A stretch of 64,000 nucleotides of DNA, from assembly GCA_028288025.1 (NCBI GenBank), contig JAQBOM010000010.1, positions 1 to 64,000 of the forward strand. Reading direction: 5' to 3'. How positions within the stretch are numbered: position 1 is the first letter of the stretch; each line of letters starts with the position of its first letter. The notes under the pieces are model-generated. The model was given only the letters and a program-made list of their open reading frames with translations. It searched no databases and was not told the DNA's origin. The DNA is from Mucilaginibacter sp. (GTDB lineage Bacteria > Bacteroidota > Bacteroidia > Sphingobacteriales > Sphingobacteriaceae). Position numbers and translations under genes: made by a program. Of this stretch, positions 53,078-61,664 are shown in pieces.

Positions 53078-54504
53078 TAATATGAAATATTTCCCATAGC
53101 CTTTTCGAGGTCTATTTTGTATGATAACACCTGGAACAAGGCATTTAAATAGCTTATTTCGGATGTCATAAGGTTCGATTCTGCCGTGATGACATTCAGG
53201 TATGGCACTATTCCCTGCCGGTATTGCAAGGTTACAACGAAATAAACCCGCTGGGCCATGGACACATTTTTTTGCAGCAGCTGCAGGTTAAAATAATTGC
53301 TTTTATAATTGGCCAGTGCACTGGTATACTGGGTATATATCTGCGATTTTAGATCAGTTTCGTCCCAATCCAGGATCTTTTGCTGCAACTTAGCCCTGCG
53401 GAGGCTGTTGGTTCGTGAAAAACCCGTAAAAATCGGAATACTGAACTGCAGGCCTACATATGAGCTTGCAAAGGAGCTTCCAAAAAGATTGCTCAGATTA
53501 TTGTTATCAAACTCCCGGTTATAGTTATAAAAAGCAGATACGGTAGGTAAAAAAGAGTACTTATAATAATTAACCAGCTGCGTTTGCAAGCCCTTGCTAT
53601 TTATGATCTGCTGGTACTCGATACGGCGTTCATATTGCAATTGCTGGTTGGTATCAATATGAATGCTTTTCATCATCTCCAAAGTATCAAAAACCACGTT
53701 AAACTGCTGTTCGGGCGGGAAACCCATCAGTTGTTTTAGCGTAGCATATTGCGGCACAACATTTTCAGTAGCCATCTTTAATTGGCCGATGGAGTTATTC
53801 AGCGTTATCGTGGCCTGCTCATAATCGGTTTCGTCCACAATGCCGCCTTTGTATTGATAGTACGCATCGCGGACACTTTTACCGAGCCGTGCCGTATCTT
53901 CTTTAAAAACATTGATCTGCTCCAATGTAAGCAGCAGATTGTAGAATGATTTGCTGACCGACGAAACCAGGAATATTTTGGTACTGTCCGAAGCCTGCTG
54001 CGCTTGTTTAACATAGTATGGCGCGCTTTTGAAAGCATATAGCAAGCTCGGGGTAAATATCGACTGTGTAACCGCAATACCCGGTATAAATGTATTGGCA
54101 ATGCCTACACCCTTTAAAGAGTTTGATGTTGTGTTTACAGAGCTATTACCGGGCTGATAGTAATGTACCAGCCTGCCGGCCGAGCTTACCTGCGGCAGCG
54201 CAGTGGATAAATTGATGGCATTGGTTATTCTGGCAATGTTGATGCCTATCAGCGAACGATTTAGGGCAGGCTGATGTAGTATGGCATAGTCAATACATTG
54301 CTGCAAGGTCAAATACTGGGCGGTATTACTGGAATCCTTTATGGTAACCGGTATTAATAAATTGTGTTTGCTGGTATCGGGAGCGACGAGCGGCGGAGAC
54401 ACACCGGTTGTTTTTTGTTTTTGCGCAAATGCTGTTAACTCAAAAAGCAAACCAATTGTAAATAAACAAATACGGATGAGCCGGTTAAAAAAAATACTTG
54501 CCAT
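53077..54504 (-). CDS. TolC family outer-membrane efflux channel
   Basis: Trimeric exit duct of the RND pump. From the ATG at 54504 the protein has 475 aa, with a signal peptide (MASIFFNRLIRICLF, ending TAFAQ). The paired OEP repeats contain long helices, for example the YLTLQQCIDYAILHQPALNRS start and the C-terminal YRQGIVPYLNVITAESNL. A longer frame to 54543 exists, but its first codons are hydrophilic and do not fit a signal. It is the first gene of the operon TolC-adaptor-permease-permease. Confidence 0.93.
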   Translation of the reverse strand: MASIFFNRLIRICLFTIGLLFELTAFAQKQKTTGVSPPLVAPDTSKHNLLIPVTIKDSSNTAQYLTLQQCIDYAILHQPALNRSLIGINIARITNAINLSTALPQVSSAGRLVHYYQPGNSSVNTTSNSLKGVGIANTFIPGIAVTQSIFTPSLLYAFKSAPYYVKQAQQASDSTKIFLVSSVSKSFYNLLLTLEQINVFKEDTARLGKSVRDAYYQYKGGIVDETDYEQATITLNNSIGQLKMATENVVPQYATLKQLMGFPPEQQFNVVFDTLEMMKSIHIDTNQQLQYERRIEYQQIINSKGLQTQLVNYYKYSFLPTVSAFYNYNREFDNNNLSNLFGSSFASSYVGLQFSIPIFTGFSRTNSLRRAKLQQKILDWDETDLKSQIYTQYTSALANYKSNYFNLQLLQKNVSMAQRVYFVVTLQYRQGIVPYLNVITAESNLMTSEISYLNALFQVLSYKIDLEKAMGNISY

Positions 54505-54639
54505 ATTAAAACCGCTAACTGGCATTTTTAAACAATATCCCATAAAATATTCCGCAACAGGATAACAGTCAATAATATCACTACCTGCTGATGCCCTGAA
54601 GTGTTTTGTAAAAGTGTAAAAAACATTGCAATACTACCA

Positions 54640-54680
54640 GTAACAATATTATGAATGAATTACTGCATCAATATTGTTAC
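54640..54680. promoter_or_regulatory. 11-bp inverted repeat upstream of the RND operon
   Basis: GTAACAATATT (54640-54650) and AATATTGTTAC (54670-54680) are perfect inverted copies with a 19-nt gap. The right arm overlaps the stop codon of the cytochrome b gene. It lies about 136 bp upstream of the tolC ATG, so it could be an operator or the terminator of the upstream gene. No regulator gene is next to it. Confidence 0.5.
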
Positions 54681-55285
54681 CTATCGGTCAATGTTTTTTT
54701 TCGGTTTTTCCGCTTGCTATAATTATACTTTACCCGTAAAAAGGTCGCTGCAATTAACACCAACAGGCAGGCTTCACAGAGTAATTTTTCTCCGTCAAGC
54801 CAGTCGGTTAGCCTGTCTTTTAGCCCGGGGTCCATCATCAACCCATGAATAATAAAAAGCATGGCCGTACCGTACGATATCAAATGGATATTTTTCCAAA
54901 GCCTGAACGACATTTTTTTCTTTATTACCTTTTGCGTTGTAATGATCACGGTGATCAGCGCATACATGGCCAGAGTTCCCAGCGTCACAAAAAAGGCTTG
55001 TTTCGGCGCGTGAAACGGCAAGAAAACATCCAGAAAAGTAAACTTTGTACTGGCATCAAGCACCAACAATAAAGGGTGCAGCAGCACTAATGTTAATGCA
55101 AGGTATGCCGTCCAGTTATGCAGCCATAAAATATCGATCTTTTTAACAGCACCCGGCAGTTTCTTCCACCGGGCGCTGGTTTTGTAGGCTGTACTTAACA
55201 ACATGCCTAATAATACATTTATGGTTAGCGTTACCATGGCGCAAAGGCCAATAACCGCCGAAACATCTAATAATTTAAGTTCCAT
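54677..55285 (-). CDS. Ferric-reductase-like transmembrane cytochrome b
   Basis: The 202-aa protein has about five to six transmembrane helices. Four His residues lie in pairs: H56 and H70 (LHNWTAYLALTLVLLH), and H134 and H147 (IHLISYGTAMLFIIH). The 13-14 residue spacing is that of the two-heme ferric-reductase-like (FRE/NOX) domain. No FAD- or NAD-binding domain is attached, so electrons must come from another protein. It is 21 bp downstream of the first sortilin-like gene and likely in the same operon. Confidence 0.8.
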   Translation of the reverse strand: MELKLLDVSAVIGLCAMVTLTINVLLGMLLSTAYKTSARWKKLPGAVKKIDILWLHNWTAYLALTLVLLHPLLLVLDASTKFTFLDVFLPFHAPKQAFFVTLGTLAMYALITVIITTQKVIKKKMSFRLWKNIHLISYGTAMLFIIHGLMMDPGLKDRLTDWLDGEKLLCEACLLVLIAATFLRVKYNYSKRKNRKKTLTDR

Positions 55286-55306
55286 TATTTACTGCAAGCG
55301 GGGTAT

Positions 55307-58300
55307 TTATTCCTTAATGCCGATGGTTGGAACCTGCTTAGCCAGGATCAGTTTATTTAACGCCGGTATATCCTCCGATTTTATTTTTTTTAACTTATCC
55401 AACTGTATATCGCTCGCGACGGCTAACTCAGCAAAGGTTTCCTTTGCCTGTTTGCTCGGTAAGGTTTCGCCGCTTGATACCACGCCATATACACCCGACA
55501 ATTTATCATTTAAACGTATAGGGAAGTTGAGCGGATCCTGCCCGCTTTTTGATTTGGTTTGATAAAGCGCCTCTTCAACCGCGGTAAGTTTTTTATTAAT
55601 GGAATCCGCCATCGTTTTGATATCCTTTGTGCCTGATTTACCCATCCGCGAAGTAAAATCGTTGATCTGCATTCTCAGCGCGCGGATATCCTTAATTGCT
55701 TTTTGCAGTTCGTTAAACTTGTCACGTATCTGCAGCAAAAATCCAACCTGTGCATCATAATCAGCCTCAGTCATCTTATAATTCGGGTTCGGTTTGATCA
55801 CGAACGGAACATCGGTCGAGTCTTTCTCAAACCTGAAACGCGCCGTATATTTTCCCGGGGCCGCTTTAACGCTGCCAACACCGCCGGTCCATAAAATGAG
55901 GCCTTCTATTGTTTCGCCCGGCGGGTACAGCATATCCCATACAAACTGGTTCATGCCCGGGTTAAAATCAATTTTATCTGTTGTTTCTTTCGCTTTCCTG
56001 CTGAATGTTCTGATCGGTTTGTTCTGTTTGTCAAAGATGGTTATGGATACTTTCGACGAGTCGGTAGCATTTTTTAAGTAGTAATTTATGACCACTCCGT
56101 TCGGCGGGTTAGCGCCGGCATTTTGTACCGCAGCCCGCCTGTTACGCCCCCTGCGGCCGCCGCCCTCAGCCCTATAGGCATCGTTTACCGCGAACACTTT
56201 GAGATTTTGTTCAGGCAGTTCATCAGCCTTTTGCTGGATCATGCTTAGATCATCAATAACATAAAAGGCACGGCCCTGGGTAGCTACCACTAGGTCGTTA
56301 TTTTTGATGGTGAGGTCGGTAATGGGCACTACCGGCAGGTTTAACTGGAATTTTTTCCAGCTTGCACCATCGTTATAACTAATATACATGCCATACTCCG
56401 TACCTGCATATAGCAAGCCGGGGCGTTTTTTGTCGGCACGCAAGGCTCTTGCAAAATGCATTTTATCAATCCCTGCTGTGATCAGTTTCCACGTGCTGCC
56501 ATAATCTTCCGTTTTGAAAATATAGGGCGTAAAATCATCCAGCTTATATTTTGTGCCTACGAAATAGGCGCTGCCTTTTTTAAACGGATCCGTTTCAACA
56601 CAATTCCACATCATCCATTTCCCGGCAGCCGGCGGCGTTACATTCTTCCAGTTTTTGCCAGCATCCCTGCTTACATAAATCAACCCGTCATCACTGCCTG
56701 TCCATAAAAGGTCTTTTTCTATTGCTGATTCGGCGGCGGTAAAAATGGTACAATAGTATTCGACCGAGGTATTGTCCTTGGTAATGGGCCCGCCGCTTGA
56801 AACTTGTTTTGTTTTATCATTGGTTGTCAGATCCGGGCTGATCACTTCCCAGCTCTGGCCTTCGTTCTCGGTAACAAACAAATGATTGCCGGCAGTATAT
56901 AAACGTTTGGGATTGTTTGGTGAGAAAAATATAGGGAAGTTCCATTGGAAACGATACTTCAGCACATCCGCACCTGCACCCGTCGGGTTATCGGGCCACA
57001 CGTTTATCGCCCTGTTTTCGCCGGTTTTATGGTCAAGCCGGGATAAGTAACCATCGTAATTACCTCCATACACAACGTCCGGGTTTAACGGGTCGGGTAC
57101 TATGTAACCGCTTTCGGCCCCGGCTGTCGGTTCCCAGTCGGCTTCGGTTATACCCGCGCTGCCCGACCTGCTTTTTATCCGTACCGAAGTATTATCCTGC
57201 TGTGCACCCAGTATGCGATATGGGTGCGAATTATCGGTTGTTACCCTGTAAAACTGGGCAGTAGGCTGGTTATTGAGTTGGCTCCATGAATTGGCCGCGT
57301 CGAAACTGATCTGCGCGCCGCCGTCGTCCGCAATGATCATCCGCTTGCCGTCAGCCGGATCTATCCAAAGATCGTGGTGGTCGCTGTGGGGTGTGGCAAC
57401 GCTTTTAAATGTTTTTCCGCCGTCAAGGCTGCGCATACATTCCACGTTAAGGCAGTAAACCAAATCCTCATTTTTGGGATCAACAAATACTTTATTGTAA
57501 TACCAGGCACGCTGGCGAATATTGCTGTCGCTGCTGGTTAAAACCCAGGTTTCGCCGCCATCCTCGCTCATAAATAAACCACCTTTGGCATTTTCAACCA
57601 GTGCATAAATTTTGTCAGTATTGCTTGCCGCCACTGCTACGCCGACTATGCCCCAGGTTCCGCCGGGTAAGCCTTTCTTTGCAGTTAGATTTTTCCAGGT
57701 TTCGCCGCCATCTGTGCTTTTGTATAAGCCGCTGCCTTCGCCGCCGCTATCCATACCGTAAGGTGTACGGCGCATACGCCACATACCTGCATATAAAACA
57801 GATGGGTTACCAGGCTCCATCACCAGATCGGAGCAGCCGGTATCGTTATTCACAAATAATATCTTTCTCCACGTTTTGCCGCCGTCAGTAGTTTTATATA
57901 CTCCCCGGTCGTTGTTTGGACCAAATAAATGGCCCATGGCAGCAACCCAAACGTTATTTGGATTTTGCGGATCAATAATAATACGGACAATATGCCGTGT
58001 TTCTTTCAGCCCCAAGTTCTTCCAGCTGCGGCCGCCGTCGTTGCTGCGCCATATCCCACCCAAACCTTCCGAAACGTTTCCGCGCAGGGTGTTTTCGCCC
58101 TCGCCGACATACAATACCGATTCATCGCCCGGCGCAACCGCAACCGCGCCGATGGTGCCACCAAAATACTTATCGGTGATGTTTTTCCAGTTCGCGCCGC
58201 CGTCGGTCGTTTTCCAAACGCCGCCGCCTGTAGCGCCGAAATAGAAAGTGTTTTTATCCTTATAACTGCCGGCTACAGCTCCGGTCCGGCCCCCGCGGAA

Positions 58301-58444
58301 AGGGCCAACCAGGCGGTATTTGGTCGTAGAGTAAAAGACAGAATCAGCAGTTGCCGATTCTTTAACAATTTTACTTTTCTTTTGCGCGACCGCGGAAGAG
58401 ATGATGAATAAAATCAGGATCGGAAGGAGGGTAAACTTTTTCAA
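55307..58444 (-). CDS. Exported sortilin/BNR-type beta-propeller protein (downstream copy)
   Basis: The 1045-aa protein starts with TTG at 58444, followed by a signal peptide ending AVAQ (about residue 21). It has many Asp-box/BNR motifs of the form SxDGGxxW, for example GGVWKTTDGGANW and GLYKSTDGGETW. This gives a VPS10/sortilin-like propeller (about 30-720). A C-terminal beta and helical region (about 750-1045) includes FEKDSTDVPFVIKPNPNY. Some homologues are annotated as glycosyl hydrolases, but no catalytic residues are obvious. No T9SS C-terminal sorting domain is visible. It is a paralogue of the preceding gene. Confidence 0.85.
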   Translation of the reverse strand: MKKFTLLPILILFIISSAVAQKKSKIVKESATADSVFYSTTKYRLVGPFRGGRTGAVAGSYKDKNTFYFGATGGGVWKTTDGGANWKNITDKYFGGTIGAVAVAPGDESVLYVGEGENTLRGNVSEGLGGIWRSNDGGRSWKNLGLKETRHIVRIIIDPQNPNNVWVAAMGHLFGPNNDRGVYKTTDGGKTWRKILFVNNDTGCSDLVMEPGNPSVLYAGMWRMRRTPYGMDSGGEGSGLYKSTDGGETWKNLTAKKGLPGGTWGIVGVAVAASNTDKIYALVENAKGGLFMSEDGGETWVLTSSDSNIRQRAWYYNKVFVDPKNEDLVYCLNVECMRSLDGGKTFKSVATPHSDHHDLWIDPADGKRMIIADDGGAQISFDAANSWSQLNNQPTAQFYRVTTDNSHPYRILGAQQDNTSVRIKSRSGSAGITEADWEPTAGAESGYIVPDPLNPDVVYGGNYDGYLSRLDHKTGENRAINVWPDNPTGAGADVLKYRFQWNFPIFFSPNNPKRLYTAGNHLFVTENEGQSWEVISPDLTTNDKTKQVSSGGPITKDNTSVEYYCTIFTAAESAIEKDLLWTGSDDGLIYVSRDAGKNWKNVTPPAAGKWMMWNCVETDPFKKGSAYFVGTKYKLDDFTPYIFKTEDYGSTWKLITAGIDKMHFARALRADKKRPGLLYAGTEYGMYISYNDGASWKKFQLNLPVVPITDLTIKNNDLVVATQGRAFYVIDDLSMIQQKADELPEQNLKVFAVNDAYRAEGGGRRGRNRRAAVQNAGANPPNGVVINYYLKNATDSSKVSITIFDKQNKPIRTFSRKAKETTDKIDFNPGMNQFVWDMLYPPGETIEGLILWTGGVGSVKAAPGKYTARFRFEKDSTDVPFVIKPNPNYKMTEADYDAQVGFLLQIRDKFNELQKAIKDIRALRMQINDFTSRMGKSGTKDIKTMADSINKKLTAVEEALYQTKSKSGQDPLNFPIRLNDKLSGVYGVVSSGETLPSKQAKETFAELAVASDIQLDKLKKIKSEDIPALNKLILAKQVPTIGIKE

Positions 58445-58470
58445 AGTGTTAAAATTAGGTGTGTGATCAA

Positions 58471-61400
58471 CTATAAATTTATTTTTTCGAGGTTGGAACT
58501 AACCAATTGTTCATTCAGCATTTTTAAACGATTACCGGTAAGGGCACTATATTTTGAATATAATTGGTTATAGGATATTTCAGTGGCTGCGACGGCTTTC
58601 ACAGTTTGGGTGGTCATCGGCATATCGCTTCCCTGCAACGAACCCATCAGGCCGGTTAAACTCCCTCTTAAGCTGCTTAAGCCTTCGGTTTTGCCTTGTC
58701 GGTTTCCTGCCAGCAGCCTGGTAATATCACCGTCAATAATTTTTAGGGTGTCAGCTAACGGGCCTCTTGCGGTGGGTATTAATTTCTTAACCTGTGCCTG
58801 GAATTTTTCGAGCTTTTCAGCGGCATTTAATATCGATTTTAATTCGGAGTAGCATTTATCAGACAGCACATATTGCTTTTGCAGCTCGATCGCCGGCGTT
58901 TTTACCCGTGGGTCCATTTTAATAGTCAACGGCTGTGTATAGGTTTTCCCGTCCACGGTTAATTTAACCGTATAAGTTCCGGGCAATACCCATGGGGATG
59001 TTGGCTCGGGCGCAGTCTGGCCGTATATAGCCGCTATTGGATAAGTTGCAGGCAGGTTAAGGGGTTGGGTATGCATATCCCATACAAAACGGTGCGCACC
59101 CTTAGCAGCGGATAAAATTTGCTGGGGCCTGATCCAGTACAGCGGAATATTTACCGGCGGGATAGAATAAGGCTTATCAACACTGGTGAATACTCGGATG
59201 GTTTTTCCTGAGGCATCCATTATTTCCAGTTTCACAACTGACGCGGCATCGTTATTCAAATAATAATCAATAATGGCCCCATCGGGCGGGTTTTGGCCTG
59301 CTGGCTCTTCCTGCGGCAATGGCGTATCGGTATTCATGTTCCAGCGTACCCGGTAGGCAAGACCTGTGCTATATAAGACAGTAGCAGCATGTTCTTTCGC
59401 CTTTGCGATGTTCCGGAGCGCCGTAATATCATCCAGTATCCAGAATGAACGGCCATGCGTACCGACAACCAGGTCGTTATCTTTAATAACCAGGTCGCGG
59501 ATGGATGTTGCCGGCATGTTTAACCGCAGTGGCTGCCAGTTATCGCCGTCATTAAAAGAAACATATACGGCAGTTTCGGTTCCGGCAAACAGCAAACCTT
59601 TACAATAAGGGTCTTCTTTTACAGAATTGACCGGATCGGTTGGTAAACCAGCCACAATTTTTTTCCAGGTTTTACCGCCATCGTGTGTTCGATAAATGTA
59701 GGGGTTCATATCGTCGAGACGTATTTTGTTCACCGCCGCATACGCAGTCATATCATCAAAATGGCCCGCATCAATGATGGATATCTTATTCCACGATGTA
59801 ATCTCTGCCGGGGTGATGTTTTTCCAGGTCTTCCCGCCGTCCGCAGTTCGTTGTATTAAACCATCGTCCGTTCCGATCCAGATCGTATTTATATTTTTGG
59901 CCGATGGCGCTACGGTATAAATCACCCCGCGCTGTGGCATCTTAGCTAAGTCGCTCGTGTTGTAAACACCGACGCTTGCGGGAATATCCCAGGTAGTTCG
60001 GGTAAGGTCGGGACTGATGATGTCCCACGAATTTCCTCCTGTTGTTGTTTTAAACAGCACGTTCCCGGCGTAGTAAAGGCATTTTGGGTCGACCGGCGAA
60101 AAAAGGACCGGCGCCGTCCGGATAAAGCGATAAGTTCCACCTCTTCGGGTGGTTTCCGGCGAAATATTTTGGACTTGCCCGGTGAGTTTATTAAACTTTG
60201 ATATCTTTCCGCCGTAAATGATGTTGGGATCAAGCGGATCGGCGGCCACATAGCCATATTCCTCCGCGCCTACCGGGTGCCATTCCCTGAAGGTAATCTG
60301 TCCGTCGTTTCCGCGACTGGCAATACCTACCGAACCACTCTCCTGCTGCCCGCCATACACATTGTAAGGAAAAGCATTATCCGCGCTCACGTGGTAAAAT
60401 TGCGCAGTCGGCTGGTTATACCACGAGCTCCATGTTTCGCCGCCGTTAACAGAGATCTCCGCGCCCTGATCGCTGCAAAGCAAAATAATTTCCGGGTGAT
60501 CGGGATTGAACCACAATCGGTGATAATCGTCGCCGCCCGGTGCGCCCCGGAAAGCTTTCCAGCTTTTACCGGCATCGGTCGACTTCCAGGTAACTACATT
60601 GGCAATATAAACGATATCGGCATTTTTAGGATCGACTTTGCATTCGGCAAAATCACTGCCTCTGTCCCATAAGCGCTGGTCGATATTCTCCTGGTTCCAT
60701 GATTCGCCGCCATCATCTGATTTATAAACGCCGCCGCCTTTTGTCGCATCCACGCAGGCGTACATTCGCTTTGGGTTGCTTGGCGCGAGACTAAAACCGA
60801 TACGGCCCAGGCCGTCGGCAAAGGTCGGCAGGCCTTTGGTTAATTTTTTCCAGGTCGTTCCCCCATCGGTTGATTTGAACAGTCCGCTTTCCGGGCCCTG
60901 CCATGCGCCATTTTCCCAGGGGCCCTGCCTGCCTGCCCATAAATCGGCATAAATAATGTCTGAATTTTTAGGGTCGATCATCACTTGTATCGCACCCGTA
61001 TTTTCATCTTTATACAATACTTTTTCCCAGGTTTTACCGCCATTGGTTGTGCGGTAAACGCCCCTCTCGGTATTCGGCCCGTAAGGATGTCCTAAAGCGG
61101 CAACAAAAACTTTGTTTTCATCCTTTGGGTCGATTGCTATGCCGCCAATTTGCTGCGCGTCCTTTAAACCGGTATTGACCCATGTTTTACCGGCGTCGAT
61201 CGATTTATACATACCATTCCCGACCGAAAGATCGGGCCTTTGCAACCCTTCCCCGCTGCCGGCATAAATCACATCCGGGTTGGATGGCGCAACAGCAACA
61301 TCACCTATTGAACCGGTTGACTGGTCATCAAAGACGGGCTTCCAGGTGCGGCCGAAATCATTTGTTTTCCAAACCCCGCCGTTGTTTACACCCATGTAAA

Positions 61401-61581
61401 AAACATTGGGTTGCTGCGGAACACCCGCGGCCCCTACCGTTCTCCCTCCGCGATGCGGACCAATCATGCGCCATTGGAGCATGTTATATGCGCCAGGATC
61501 GACAGTTTGTGCGCCGGCCGGAATTGAAAACAAAACCAATACAGCGTATAAAAAACCGTTTATAGTTAATGACTTGTTCAT
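58471..61581 (-). CDS. Exported sortilin/BNR-type beta-propeller protein (upstream copy)
   Basis: The 1036-aa protein has an ATG start and a signal peptide ending PAGAQ (about residue 25). Its propeller has the same BNR pattern as the next gene (GGVWKTNDFGRTW, SGLFKSTDGGTTW and others), followed by an Ig-like and helical C-terminus. The two proteins align in domain order with conserved motifs (YNQPTAQFYHVSADN against NNQPTAQFYRVTTDN), so they are old duplicates. Only 26 bp separate them. Substrate or ligand unknown. Confidence 0.85.
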   Translation of the reverse strand: MNKSLTINGFLYAVLVLFSIPAGAQTVDPGAYNMLQWRMIGPHRGGRTVGAAGVPQQPNVFYMGVNNGGVWKTNDFGRTWKPVFDDQSTGSIGDVAVAPSNPDVIYAGSGEGLQRPDLSVGNGMYKSIDAGKTWVNTGLKDAQQIGGIAIDPKDENKVFVAALGHPYGPNTERGVYRTTNGGKTWEKVLYKDENTGAIQVMIDPKNSDIIYADLWAGRQGPWENGAWQGPESGLFKSTDGGTTWKKLTKGLPTFADGLGRIGFSLAPSNPKRMYACVDATKGGGVYKSDDGGESWNQENIDQRLWDRGSDFAECKVDPKNADIVYIANVVTWKSTDAGKSWKAFRGAPGGDDYHRLWFNPDHPEIILLCSDQGAEISVNGGETWSSWYNQPTAQFYHVSADNAFPYNVYGGQQESGSVGIASRGNDGQITFREWHPVGAEEYGYVAADPLDPNIIYGGKISKFNKLTGQVQNISPETTRRGGTYRFIRTAPVLFSPVDPKCLYYAGNVLFKTTTGGNSWDIISPDLTRTTWDIPASVGVYNTSDLAKMPQRGVIYTVAPSAKNINTIWIGTDDGLIQRTADGGKTWKNITPAEITSWNKISIIDAGHFDDMTAYAAVNKIRLDDMNPYIYRTHDGGKTWKKIVAGLPTDPVNSVKEDPYCKGLLFAGTETAVYVSFNDGDNWQPLRLNMPATSIRDLVIKDNDLVVGTHGRSFWILDDITALRNIAKAKEHAATVLYSTGLAYRVRWNMNTDTPLPQEEPAGQNPPDGAIIDYYLNNDAASVVKLEIMDASGKTIRVFTSVDKPYSIPPVNIPLYWIRPQQILSAAKGAHRFVWDMHTQPLNLPATYPIAAIYGQTAPEPTSPWVLPGTYTVKLTVDGKTYTQPLTIKMDPRVKTPAIELQKQYVLSDKCYSELKSILNAAEKLEKFQAQVKKLIPTARGPLADTLKIIDGDITRLLAGNRQGKTEGLSSLRGSLTGLMGSLQGSDMPMTTQTVKAVAATEISYNQLYSKYSALTGNRLKMLNEQLVSSNLEKINL

Positions 61582-61664
61582 AATTAAATGTCCGATTTAA
61601 TGATATACTAGTAATAGAAGTGCATTAATACTTTAAAAATGTTAAATTAATAAGAAGTTGTAAA

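Noticed and set aside
57929-58411. 160-codon open frame on the + strand
   Set aside because: Antisense to the N-terminal propeller of a sortilin-like gene; the regular BNR repeats create long antisense frames.
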